From assembly GCF_950023065.1 (NCBI RefSeq), contig NC_088678.1:14498580-14562579 (forward strand): 64,000 nucleotides of DNA. Reading direction: 5' to 3'. Below, piece by piece: positions 13,701 to 26,863 of this stretch. The notes under the pieces were generated by a model that was given only the letters and a program-made list of their open reading frames with translations, was not told where the DNA came from and did not search any database. Every line of letters starts with the position of its first letter. Within the stretch, counting starts at the first letter, position 1. This DNA comes from Planococcus citri (lineage: Eukaryota > Arthropoda > Insecta > Hemiptera > Pseudococcidae). The position numbers were made by a program, and so were the translations under genes.

Positions 13701-15199
13701 ATGCAGATGCTGCGTGATATGCGATGAAACCGCATTACACATTACAATGTTCATCTCTATAGTAATACCTACACGCGAGAGTCGAAGTACTACATACGAG
13801 TATGCATCACACGATGAACCGCGCAAACAAGAAGAGCAGAAGTGCGGGGGTTCTTTTTCCAGCTGAATTCTTTCCCTCAGATGCACACACGGCGATACAT
13901 GCTGTTTGATAATTAGAGCCGTATTATGCGCATGAAAAATTAATAGTTTTCAAAATAATACCCAACCGTAATAGCACTCGTTAATATATCTTTCATTTAT
14001 ATAACGCGAGATATGCCGAAAAGGCAATTCGGCACTAATTGTTAGGTAACGAATGAGATAAAAGCAGAACGTGATTGATATCAGCTATAAGCTACGAAAC
14101 AAAAATAAAATAATGAAATTTCTCGACAGGACGATTAGAGAGGCCTATATGTACTTACAAACATTTTTCACGTGTTTTAATTTTTCAAATACCAACTTCT
14201 TTTTTTCTGAATGAATACTCATTTTTCATATTACTTCTACGGCGACATTTTTTACAAGGAAAAGAAATAAGGAACCCAAAAATGAAAAACTGTCGAATAA
14301 TATTTTTAAAAACTGCTAACAATAGCGCAATTCTCCAAGGCTTCAAAACGAAATATGAGAAAAAATTGAAGTAATTTGGTTTTTGAAAAGAGAGAAAAAA
14401 ATGCTATCAAATCTCCTCCTCCACCCTCCAAGGCTCCAACTCACCAATTCTGTCAAGGTTGTTAACTGGTTATGCTACAAAAATTCTCTGGGATATTTCT
14501 ATAATCGAAAGGGGGAGGGGTAGTACAAAAAGTCAAGAGTATCTTCGGGGGGAGGGGGGGTCAACATTTTATACGTTTTTAAAACAATAAGAAGACGTAC
14601 TTGTGCCCTTACTTGCCCATTTCTGACCCAAAAAATCGAGATTTTCTCAAGATATCACCATTCAAAGATATAGGAAGGGAGTGGGAATTTTGGTACACCA
14701 TCATTTGAAAAAATAAACATAAAATTACTCCTGGACCATTTTCTCGAAATGTGGTTTAACAAGGCATGAAGGAAGATAATTTCATCAGTTACCAAAATTA
14801 TTTTGAAAACAATAATTCAAGTTTGAGACAAGAATAGTCCACAAATTTCGATTTTTTGAACACATTCTATACCTAATATGATTTGACTTCATTCAAATCA
14901 AAGGCTGCTTAAGCGATGATGAAACCAAAAAATTTTTCAAAAATAGTAAAACCCCTACAGGATTTTTGATTGAATTTTGAAAGCTTTCCATCGCAAGTAT
15001 TTCCTCGTACGTTTTCCAAGTTGTCTAACAAAGTTTTAAAATAAAAAAAAAAGGAACTTTTGACAGGCCATTTCACAAACTCTTTAAAATTTTACACGTC
15101 ATTTGGATATTCCAAGATTTTTTTGAGTAAGGACCCTTACCATTTCCACTTTAAGATTCATTTCTTTTTTTCAAAGTGAAGGAGGGGTCGAAATTTTAC
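10741..15199. other. Long intergenic or intronic stretch, no gene supported
   Basis: No exon with convincing splice context or protein family was found. About 10870-11330, 12330-12780 and 12950-13860 are comparatively CpG-rich and free of the local repeat families, so they are candidate conserved noncoding DNA. From about 14150 to 15199 the sequence turns AT-rich with purine/pyrimidine runs. Open frames at 12519-12776 and 13328-13886 show no domains and overlap frames on the opposite strand. Confidence 0.4.
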
Positions 15200-16677
15200 C
15201 AGACATGAAATCCACTATTTAATTTTGTTTAGTGACTTTAGTGACTGAAAAATAGCAAAAAAGTGACCAAAATTTTGAGAAATGAGAGCAGAGTATATGT
15301 TCACCAAAATTGACCTAGAAAGCTAAAATTTGGGATCTTACCCGATTTTCGACCTGCCAAATCGATTGGAAATTGTTTCAGACCGTATAGAATAGTTCTG
15401 GAGCCTCCAGCAGAATTTTGAAACTTGGAATTCTCACAAAATTTCATTAAATGGAGTTGGAAAGACAAAATTCATTCTGCAAACTAATTTCAATACGCTA
15501 CAAAGTCGACTGCTGGTGAATTTCAAGTCGTTTTGGAGCCTCCAGCGACGTTTTGAAAATTACTGGAGCCTCCAATAGATTTTTGTAACTTGAATGGAGA
15601 TGGAAAGCCGAAATTCATTCTGTAAACCAAGTTCAATACGCTACAAAATCGACTGCTGGTGGGTTTCAAGTCATTTTGGAGCCTCCAGCGACTTTTTGAA
15701 AATTGCTGGAGCCTCCAATAGATTTTTGTAACTTGAAATTATCCAAAATTTCATCAAATGGAGATGAAAAGCCGAAATAATACGCTACGAAGTCAACTTC
15801 TGGTGGTCTAAAGTCGTTTTGGAGCCTCCAGCGACTTTTTGAAAGGTTGTATAGCGTTTTTTGGAAAATTGAAATTTCCAAAAAGTTGCTGTAAGCTCCA
15901 AAATCATTTGAAACCACCATGCAGTCGACTTCATATCGTATTGAAATTAGTTTGCAGCTCGCTAACTCCATTTGACAAAATTTTGTGGGAATTTCAAATT
16001 TCAAAAATCTGGAGGAAAGTCCAGTAATTTTCAAAAATTCGCTGGAGGCTTCCAAAATGATTTGAAATCCACCTGCAGTCAACTTCGTAGCGTATTGAAA
16101 TTAGTTCGCAGAATGAATTTCGGTTTTCCATCTCCATTTGATGAAATTTTGGGAAATTTTGAGTTTCAAAAATCTGCTGGAAGCTCCAGAACTGCTCAAA
16201 ACGGGCTGAAACAGTTTCCAATCGATTTGGCGTGTCGAAAATAGGGTATATCTCACATTTCAGCTTTCTTGGTCAATTTGGTAAAATTTTGATTTTTTCC
16301 CTCATTTTTGGATTTTGGCCTGAATTTGATTTTCAAAAATTCACAAAAAAATCGAAGAAAGTACTTTAGCACTTGAAATTTTTGCCTGATCTTTCGATCT
16401 ACCTTAGTACGGTTTAATAGATTTCGTGCTAGTCCTATATGTTGGAACGCAAAATCTGCGATTTTGGCTGACCTGTCAATCAAAATGGCCGCCATTTTGT
16501 AAGTTGGGCCACTTTTTTTCAGGACAACAGTTGATGTTTATTTTTTTTAAAATGATGATCCTGAAGGATTTTCATTTGGTCACTTTTTTTGGTCATTTTC
16601 GCCGAAATAGTGACAAAAGTGACTTGCAAGTGAAATAGTGACTAAGTCACTTTTCAAGTGACCGAATTTCATGCCTG
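15200..16677 (+). mobile_element. Composite foldback-core element with CAGACATG/CATGCCTG ends
   Basis: The left end is CAGACATGAAAT at 15200 and the right end ATTTCATGCCTG ends at 16677. The flanks TTTAC (15195-15199) and TTTAC (16678-16682) form a perfect 5-bp duplication. AGTGACTTT-like motifs run in + orientation near both ends (about 15233-15270 and 16610-16665). The interior is a foldback core with inverted arms and CTGGAGSCTCCAG monomers, closely like the element at 2664-4709. It is noncoding. Confidence 0.78.
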
Positions 16678-16682
16678 TTTTA

Positions 16683-19600
16683 CGAGAAAATTTTTCACTT
16701 TTCTGAGGTTTTTGGATATTCTTCATTTTTTCTAAAGTGGGATGTCAGTTTTTCATTTTTTAAATATCAAGGGCCGTATTCAAAGAAAATACTTGGGAAT
16801 CACTTGACTAAGTGGTGAAATTTTATTCAATTTTTCAAGTAAACCAAGTAAACGAATGAAAATTTCGTATTTTTCAAATAATTAATCGATACTTCAGAGT
16901 CCAATCTTTCAATTTATTAATAAATTCATTTCTGAAAGTTCAATTCAATCACGTCTAGAAAAATTACACAATAATTGAAAACCCAACAAAAGACGCTCAG
17001 TCACAGTCATTTTCAATTGCAATCTCCTCCCCTCTCTCCCCAAAAAACGAAAAATTTGTAAGGTGACTTGGACGAATTATGGAAAGTTAATATTCATTCA
17101 AAACTGTCAGAAAAGAAGTCAAAATAAATTGGAGTAAAGCAAAAGCAAAATATTCTTTTAAAAAAAAATGAATTTTTCAAGGGATTTAAAAAGCTTTTCC
17201 CAACATTTTTAAGGACGGATCTTTTTCAATCATTTTAGATTTTTCGCCACTTTTTCTATTCACAAACATTTTCATTCATAAATAATCTAAAAGTTGACTA
17301 GATTTGTCAACCAAATTGCACCCTTCAAACACACTACTAAAATCAATGTTTCCTTAATACGCGTAATCTTCCTCCTTTGCAATGGAACAGTATTTTGAGC
17401 CAATTTCGGATGATTTTCTCGTCTCAACACGGAAGTATGTTATCAAATCCTCCTCCTTGTGATTTGTCTACGACCAGTTAAGGCAGGCAGGTTTTTTTTT
17501 TTTTATCAAATCACTTTCGACTAAGAAAAAAACCAACACACATCTGTCTGTACGACGATGAAGAACGACTACCGATGATAATTCAAACACATTAGGTTAA
17601 TCGTACTACTTCGATGAATCCCTACGGAAACCGTGAAATGTTTAGACGTTAACCTACTTCATAAATCCGAACACATAGGTCGGTAAGCATAATACCTAAT
17701 ATGAATTCGATTGGTATCTAGTTATCGATACGCGAAGAGTGTAAATTTATACACAAAGTGTAGGTAACTCGGAACTCTCAACAACATCACTCTTATACCT
17801 AACATAGTTTTCAAGCATATCATATTCGGTAAAAGAGAGCTGAAGAAGAGCAAAAAAAAAAAATGGAAAAAATAATAATACGAAGAATACCAGTGCAACG
17901 GAACATCCGAGTGAAAAAAATAATGAAATTAACAACGCGTCGTTTTCGCTTCATTGAACTTCCACCAGCACATTCGTGCAAACAATAACCGCAACCAGCG
18001 CAATAACTGACCAGCGTAAAGTCGCGCAGAGACGAGCAGCTTTGATTAGATTCGATTAAATTTTCATTCCGTACGCGAGATTAGGTAATCGTTTACTATT
18101 CTTAGCGTGCTTTTTTCCATTCTTTTTCCCACTGCATTTCGATCATCGCAATTCCAAAACCTGCACCCGGACCGAATATTTGCAATGCCATCGTTTACCA
18201 ATCAATAATAGACCAGCCAGCGTAACGCGAAGAATGAAGACACCAAAGTAAGACATTTCTCTCTAGCTGGTATAAGTACGTAAAAGCTAGGTTGAAAAAA
18301 AAAAAGAAAAAAGGAGTTACAGCTCGTAGCTCGTAAAAAATTTCAAATGCACACTGCGCATGCAGACGTCGAATGCATATTAATTTATAGAAATACCAGA
18401 CATCAGCCATCATTTCCACAGTGTGAACCCGTCGTCGTCTTCATCGTCTCTCGATAAAAGTATCGTCTTGTATACATATAAATGAGTATACCTCCCGTAA
18501 TAGGCTCTCGGGTCGTGCAGCTTGTTCATATACCTACAAATACTGGAACTGCGACTGTGAAACGTAACTAAGAAAGAAAAATCCGGAGCTTTTTACTACG
18601 AGAATGGATGCTGCAGAAACGGGCGCGACCTTGAAGCGAGCATTATCGAAGATTAATCGTATTATTTTTTTGAACAGGTTTTCGCGCGTGAATAGGTCGC
18701 GCCGCTCGCGTCTCGCGAAATCTTTCAATCTCATTCTTCCCCGCGAAGTATAACGTGCGCGAGCGAGCGATTCCTTGTCTTTTTCAAAGTGGAGCTCTAA
18801 TTACAGACGTATACGTCTACGTACGTGTACATAAAAACCCACCTATATTCATTGTTGTAAAAAAGTTTAGCGCCCACAATTAATTGTTCGCTGGTTTCCT
18901 TTTGATACGCCAGCGCCACTCCTAAGCGCTGCGCTGCAACGTCAAGATTATTATTGCGTAGTCTCGAATCACTCATCGTGAGTGCAAGGTTCCGTTAACC
19001 TTCCTCCAAAATAAAATCCGATCACCGTGCCAGGACTAGAGGGTCTCATTTCTGGATTCGTCTCTCGATGTGGAGGAATCATGATGCAAATTTCAGTTTC
19101 ACTTCTCTTCCGTTACCCCGTTCGACGTTCGTCTCTTGATTCTCGTAAATAATATGTGGGCTGATCTGATTCACCATATCCATTAATATTTACGTAGCTC
19201 CAATTTCGCAGCTGGTGTTTTTCGGCAACTACGAGTAGGTACAACTACAACGACCTCATCGACTCGTAAAACTGGAAATCATTCTGATCGTGAGTGTATT
19301 AATTACCCCTCAAACTATTTGACTTGGCAACTATACAAACATATTGCCCGAAGCTGAACTTCGCAATCGTGCGGTTTTCAGGCACCAAGAAATGCAACTT
19401 ATTCGACATCAAAATCAAGACACTACAGTAAAAATATGTACCTTCAATACATCGAAACGCAATTTATACAACATTCAGGTATGTACCAAGACCTACAACA
19501 TGTATCAAGTAAGTACACACTACACAGGCGCACAAAATGAACTTCGCTACAGAACGATAATATAGGTATTGATAATTTTTTTTAAAAATGGCAACGCGGC

Positions 19601-20514
19601 TCTGTCTATAAAAAAAAAATTAAAGCAAGAAGTGTTGGCTCAAAAAAAGCCAGCATTTAGAAATATATACTTTATATAGGATATCGAATATAGGAAGTAA
19701 GATTTTCAAAGAATTATTTTCCTAAAAATGAACAGCCTTTCTTATTCTTGATAATATCAGTGCAGAAGACATCAAATACATATGACGAAAAGCGAAAACA
19801 GATCGATCTTTGATAACCTGATCCATTCTACTCTGCCTTTTGGTCATCATCTCCTATCACTTTCTTTCTAAATCGAGCATCATGCATCTTTCACTTCGGG
19901 CTACATGTTCAACTAGTTTTTGTTCTTGTATGTACCTACATGAGTATCTAGGCAAACCTCGTTCTTCGCATCTTCTCGAACGAATTTCTATCTGCCTTCG
20001 ATAGTATCAGGTATCAATAGCTCCTTGAAAAATTCTAATCGGCTACTTCTTCAACATACATGTATTCGATTCGATCATCGTGCCATTTGGCATCATTCAA
20101 GTGATGAGTGATTTTCTTAATCGGATAGAGGAGAAAACATGATTGATGACCAGCATTTATGTGGACATTGTTCATTTACGAAAAGAAGAAGTCAACCCGG
20201 GATTTGAATAACTGGATTTGTAGACAAAGATTCAAAACAATATTTGAAATATTTTAGCAAAATAAAAACGTGAACTTCTGTTAGTTTTGAAAATGTTGAG
20301 GCACACAACCCCCTCTCCTCTCCGAAGATCAACAATTTTTCTCTGAGATACTATTTAGTAATTGCTTTTACCACTGTAATAAAATGTTCGAAAATTAGTG
20401 AAACGTTGACTTCCCAAATTTTGGTTAATTTCAACTCTTCCTCCCTCATCCAACTCTTCATTGGTTTTTCTGCTGTAACTGAATGTCTACGGAGAATTCA
20501 TTTCAACTTCTGAG
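16683..20514. other. Intergenic or intronic stretch, no gene supported
   Basis: About 16680-17500 is AT-rich. About 17900-19150 is richer in CpG (clusters such as GGTCGCGCCGCTCGCG near 18692 and GCGCGAGCGAGCGA near 18757) and lacks the local repeats, so it is a regulatory or exon candidate that I cannot assign. The remainder shows nothing recognisable. Confidence 0.4.
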
Positions 20515-21791
20515 TTCCAACATAGGACCAGCATGACATTTTTTAAATCGTACAAAGGTAGATCGAAAGAGCAGGCAAAAATTCATCACCTGTAAATTTA
20601 GTGAATTTTCAAAAATCAAATTTTGACCAAAATGTGAGAAAAAAATCAAAATTTTATTAAATTGACCTAGAAAGCTGAAATTTGAGAATACCTATACCCA
20701 ATTTTCGACCTGTCAAATCGATTGGAAACTATTTCGAACCGTTTTGAGCAGTTCTAGGGCCTCCAGAAGATTTTTAAAACTCGAAAGGAGTTGGAAAGCC
20801 GAAATTAATTCTGAAAACTAATTTCAATACGCTTAGAAGTCTATTTTTTGAAAATTACTGGAGCCTCCAGTAAATTTTTGAAACTAGAAATTTCCCTAAA
20901 ATTTCTTCAAAATGGAGATGGAAAGCTGAAATTAACTATGCACTCCAATTTAGACTAATTTTGTAGCCTACAGTGACTTTTTGAAAGGTTTCATGGCGTT
21001 TTTAGGAGAATTGAAATTTCGAAAAAGTAGCTGGAAGCTTCAAAACCACTTGAAACCACCATGCAGTCGACTTCATATTATTGTATCGAAATTAGTGTGC
21101 AGAGTAAATTTCGGCTTGCTAACCCCATTTCATGAAATTTTGGGGAAATTTCAAGTTTCAAAAATCTACTGGAGGCTCCAGTAATTTTCAAAAAATCACT
21201 GGAGGCTCCAAAACGACTTGAAATTTACCTGCATTCGACTTCTAAGCGTATTGAAATTAGTTTTCAGAATTAATTTCGGCTTTCCAACTCCATTTGACGA
21301 AATTTTGTGAGAATTTCGAGTTCCAAAAATCTGCTGGAGGCTCCAGAACTGCTCAAAACGGTTTGAAACAGTTTATAATCGATTTGGCAGGTCGAAAATA
21401 GGGTACATCCCAAATTTCAACTTTCTAGGTCGATTTGGTAAAATTTTGATTTTTTCTCATATTTTGGCCAAAATTTGATTTTTGAAAATTCACCAAAAGT
21501 CGAAAAAGGCACATTAGCACTTGAAATTTTGACAGGTGATGAATTTTTGCCTGCTCTTTCGATCTACCTTTGTACGGTTTTAAAAATGTCATGCTGGTCC
21601 TGTGTTGGAACGCAAAATCTGCGATTTCGGCTGACCTGTCAATCAAAATGGCCGCCATTTTGTAAGTAGGGCCACTTTTTTTTTAGAACAAGGGCTAGAA
21701 ATATTCCTTAGGACTTCCCCTTTAAGAAAAACGTTGTCCCGGAGGATCAGCAGGGGGGTGCAAGTGATCCTTATGCGGGTCCCCCCGACTA
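20515..21791. mobile_element. Foldback element, left end truncated
   Basis: Inverted arms begin with TTCCAACATAGGACCAGCAT at 20515 and are matched by the complement ending at 21610 (two small differences). The right side continues for another ~180 bp through the GCCGCCATTTTGTAAGTA and GTTGTCCCGGAGGATC blocks to GACTA at 21791. The left side lacks that outer part, so about 180 bp of the left terminus appears lost. The interior holds CTGGAGSCTCCAG monomers. Confidence 0.7.
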
Positions 21792-24700
21792 CGTGTTTTT
21801 ATTCATTTACATCATTTTGTAGGGAGAATAAAGTATCTACTTACTATGCAGTTTCAAAATTTTTGGAGCACAAGGTCAGTAATGTTGTGATCATGACAAA
21901 ATCCACAAAAATAATTAACAAACAAATTTTCACAATTTATCAGAAATTATATGTATTTCATTATTCAAACAAGAATTACCTCAATTTCCTGAATTTCCAA
22001 CATCACATCATTGGGTCTAATGGACTCTGAAATATTGGAAATTTCTTCAATTTCACACAACTTTTTAGCATATAGCCCCATTCAGATATTACTACATATT
22101 TAGAAACGTCACGTCATGAAATTTTCATATTTGAAATAAAATATCAAGAAATTCAGTTCATTAGTTTTTTTTTGCATTATGTTCGGTGTATTTTTTTCGA
22201 GACAACATCACATCGAAAATTCGCGTTTTTTTTTGTTGAAGATTTTTCAAAAAATCCTATACAATTACCCTCTCAACAAAATCAAAAATTTTTATTGATT
22301 GACAGACATCAAATAATCAACCTGTATTTATTAAGGAGAAGGGGGTGCATTTCATAAATTTGTCCACCGATTTTATGGTCAACCAGTGGCACTAACACCG
22401 ACTAGATAATTTTCAACAGGTGCAGCCATTCCCAGATGGGCGATCAAAATTTAGCACCTCTAATCAAAATTTGGCACTTTGCTTTAATTCAAAAAAAAAA
22501 AAAAAAAATTAATTTAGTTTAGTAGTTCGAGTGAAAACTTTCTAGAAATACTTAATAATTCGTAAAGTAACAAAAAATTATCCCAAACGCGAAAAGTCTC
22601 ATAGGCGAAAATTTCGAAAATTCGTACTAAGTAATTGTAAGTACATATTTTTTTTCATGTTTCTGAAAAAATTTCAAGCTTCTCATGCTATAGTGACCAG
22701 TCTGCAAGCTCACTAGCCAAAAGAATATCCATGTTCACACATTAAAGACAAAAATGCTCAAAAAAATGTACTCAACAAAAATCTGATCAAAATTTCACTG
22801 GCATTAACCTGCTCTCAAAAAAAAATTCATTCATGGCAACCAGCACTCTTCAAGTTCGAACTTTGAAAACCCTTAAAATACACATAGATAGGTAGACTTT
22901 TACCCACCTACTTTGTTTTAAATCATTTTTGATAGGCATAATACCTGGGGTTTTCAGTCGACATTTTTTGCCAGAGGACAAAAATACATCGAACATCAAA
23001 TTTCTGATTTTTTGAATTTTTGAGGGGAAAAATTGTATACAACTATTCCCTTCCCCCTCCTCATCCATAAAAAATTATGATATAATCGTATGACTTCTAA
23101 ACAAAATCGAATTACACACGTAATTTCAGAAAATATGACGTCCTTCGTGTGGTTCTTTCATTAAAAAACCTGAAGTTGGAATAAATTCAGACTATGCGGC
23201 GTTTCTGACCATACTTAGGAAGTAAATAATCCATTAAAATGTGGTCGAAATTCCCACGGAAATTTCATTCGAAAAAAAAACCGTATGCAAAGAAAAATAG
23301 TCTCCTATTAATAAACACAACGATGAATTCATTCCAATCGTAAACGCGTCACCCGCATACCATTATTACACACATAGTCTTAGATATTCAATATTGAAAA
23401 AAAATTAGTGCTGATGTATCATTATGATTTTTTCAAATGCCGAAGAAGCAGGAAAAACTCACGATCAATGTTTAAAAATTGAATGAGGGTCTCGAAAATT
23501 TTTTTAAATTCTAACGTGTAACTAAATGAATAATTATTTGGATGTTTTCAAATATGCTACTCCGATTCCTCAATTCCTAAGCTAAAAAAACCGTGTTTGT
23601 ACTTAGAGGGAACTTTTCCTTCCTCCAAATCTTTTGATATGGAGGGGGGAGTCACCAATACAATAAACGATCAACATTCAAGTGAGAAAGTTTAGAGATA
23701 GAGTCAAAAATTATCTTACCAACTCGATAAAACGTTGACTAGGTAAAACGAAGTAAAGCCGATATTTCTGACATCCAAGTTCTAAACGGATCTGAAAAAT
23801 GAAAAGAAAAATAATTAATAAAAAAGTAAGAAAAAAAAAATGACGAAACACAATTATAACAATCGCTTATCATTGATACCTAACACAATGTATGTACCTC
23901 AACTTAATATTATTATTACATATTTTCATTCGTCAAATAGCAAAAAATGTACTCATCGAAACATTTATTCACTCATACAACCTGCTGTGATACGACTAAA
24001 AATTAATTCAAACTCAAAAACCATAAACCTCCGCTTTCAGTCTAATCTTTCACAAGGTAATAGATAACTGACCTCAAACATTGAAATAAAAACCAACAAG
24101 AATATCGTAAAATGAACCATAGGCCTACGTATCTAATTCTCGGCTGATACACCTTCAAAACAATAATACAGATGTTTTGTCATAAAATTTTTGACATTTT
24201 CAAAAATTATGAATACTAATTAAACTCGTATCAATTTCTTATTATAGCGTAAAAAAATAATTTATTGATTTTATTAGCAATCCTGTTGAGAGAGATTCGT
24301 GTGACATTTAAAAAAGGTTAACAACTCTATGCATTTATAGTAGATAGGTTCAAGCACGTAATACGTATTCGTATAGAGGAAACGTACAACTAAAAAATTA
24401 ACTTTTTATACGTATAAGGAAAAATACCGAGTAATACCTATTGCTGTTAATTTACATTATAATGATAATTATTTTTTAAATGAAATTAAAAACGAAATGA
24501 CAAAAAATTCAAACCCAACAGGCGGAAATACTCCGTATTTCAATGTTTTAATTCTCTTTTTGGACATTGGCCAATAATTTCGTATATTTACTACAACACG
24601 ACACAATGTTAATAAGTCGTAATATTAGTAATGATTCACTCGTTCTTTTTTTTTGGATAATTTAAGGGGGAAAAAATCTACATTACTGCATATTTCATAG

Positions 24701-25288
24701 GCGGGCATACTCGTGCCACCGTATATAAAATATATCCATCATTAAATAATTAGCGACTATAGTATAAGGTAACATTGTGTATTTAAATTTGCCTAGTTGC
24801 TCGCCCGAGAAGCAACCTTGCGTTGATTTATGGACTCTGATGCTTGTTCATTCTTTAATATACACCACGGGTTAATAATTTGTTGAATGAATTTCTCATT
24901 TATTTATCACTCATTACATTATTTTCCAACTAATTTTAAATGTATGCTACTTTTTCCCGTTAATTTGAATACCTACCTGAATTACGAATTAAATTGCAAC
25001 TGATAGCACCACGACTATTAAACATATAGATAGGTTGAGCTACCTAAGGTGTCCACACAAGAGGAGCTACGTATGATTTTTTTATTCTGGAAATGCACTC
25101 GATGTCGAGAAAAATGATGCAATGAACCTTCTCCGCGCATCTTTCTTCAAATATGTACTTATTCAAATCAAGTTTGAAAAATAAATTATTCATTTCAAAA
25201 GTGACTAAGTACTCGTATGTGGCAAAATATTACAAGCTGTCTCCACCGAGCCAGATCCATAGAGGAGGGTGAGGAGGAACTCTCTTCT
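21792..25288. other. AT-rich intergenic DNA, no gene supported
   Basis: Very AT-rich, with an 18-base A run at about 22491. Nothing coding is recognisable on either strand. The open frames at 21734-22030, 22850-23068 and 23840-24067 lack domains, splice context or compositional signal. Confidence 0.45.
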
Positions 25289-26860
25289 TAGTCCGACATA
25301 TGACAATAGGAGTAATTGCACACCCCCCCCCCCCGGCCGATCCTCCGGGACAACTTTTTCCTTAAAGGGGACATCCTAAGGAACATTTTAAAGCAAACTT
25401 GCCAAAAAAAGTTGGCCTTACTTACAAAATGGCGGCCATTTTGATTGACAGGTCAGCCGACGAGATTGCAGATTTTGCGTTTTAACATAAGACTTGCACG
25501 AACTTTTTCAAACTTTACAAAGGTAGATTGAAAGATCATGCAAAAATTTATCACCTGTCAAAATTTCAAGTGCTAAAGTGGGTTTTTCGATTTTTGGTGA
25601 ATTTTTGAAAATCGAATTTAGGCCAAAAATGAGGGAAAAAATCAAAATTTTACCAAATTGACTAAGAAAGCTGAACTTTGGGATATACCCTATTTTCGAC
25701 ATGTTAAATCGATAGGAAACTGTTTCAAACCGTTTTGAGCAATTCTGGAGCCTCCAGCAGATTTTTAGAACTCGAAATTCCCACAAAATTTCATCAAATG
25801 GAGTTGGATAACCGAAATTTACTCTGACTTCAGTAGGGTTCAAGTAATTTTAGAGCCTCCAACGACTTTTTTGAAAATTACTGGAGCCTCCAGTGGATTT
25901 TTGAAACTTGAAATTTCCCCAAAATTTCATCAAACTAAGATGAAGTGTCAAAATTCATTCTGCAAGTGCAAACTAATTTCAATACGCGACGAAGTTGACT
26001 GCTGGTGAATTTCAAGTCGTTTTGAAACCTCCAGCAACTTTTTGAAAGGTTGTATGACGTTTTTTTGGAAGATTGAAATTTCCTAAAAGTAGCTGGAAGC
26101 TTTAAAACCATTTGAAACCACCATGAAGTCAGCGAAGTAAATTTCAGCTTGCCAACACCACTTGATAAATTAATGTTGGGGAAATTTCAAGTTTCAAAAA
26201 TCTACTGTAGGCTCCAGTAATTTTTCAAAAAAGTCGCTGGAAGCCTAAAATGACTTGAACCTACCTGAAGTCGTCTGCAGAGGATGTTAAAATTGGAGTG
26301 TAGAGAAAATTTCAGCTTTCCATCTCAATTTGATAAAATTTAGTGAAAATCTGAAGTTTCAAAAATCTGCTGGAGGCTTCAGGAATTTTGAAAAAGTCGC
26401 TGGAGGATCCAACACGACTTGAAATTCACCTGCAGTCGACTTCTAAGCGTATTGAAATTAGTTTTTTGAATAAATTTTAGCTTTCCAACTCCAATTTGAT
26501 GGAATTTTGTGGGAATTTCGAGATTCAAAAATCTGCTGGAGGCTCCAGAACTGCTCAAAACGGATTGAAACCGTTTCCAATCGATTTGGCATGTCGAAAA
26601 TAGGGTATATCCCAAATTTCAGCTTTCTTGGTCAATTTGGTAAAATTTTGATTTTTTTCTCTCATTTTTGGCCTAAATTCGATTTTCAAAAATTCACCAA
26701 AAATCGAAAGGCCGCCATTTTGTAAGTAAGGCCAACTTTTTTTTGGGCAAATTTGCTTTAAAATGTTCCTTAGGATGTCCCCTTTAAGAAAAAAGTTGTC
26801 CCGGAGGATCGGCGGGAGGGGGGGTGCAATTACTCCTATTGTCATATGCCGCGCAGACTA
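25289..26860. mobile_element. Complete foldback element, TAGTCC ends, 3-bp duplication TCT
   Basis: The element starts TAGTCCGACATATGACA at 25289 and ends in the diverged complement, CATATGCCGCGCAGACTA, at 26860. TCT flanks both sides (25286-25288 and 26861-26863). The inverted arms are about 550 bp long. They include a C/G homopolymer run, CCGATCCTCCGGGACAAC, CTTACAAAATGGCGGCCATT (shortened in the right arm) and a TTACCAAATTGACTAAGAAA block. The centre holds tandem monomers whose palindrome reads CTGGAGCCTCCAG in the left half and CTGGAGGCTCCAG in the right. No transposase is present. Confidence 0.85.
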
Positions 26861-26863
26861 TCT

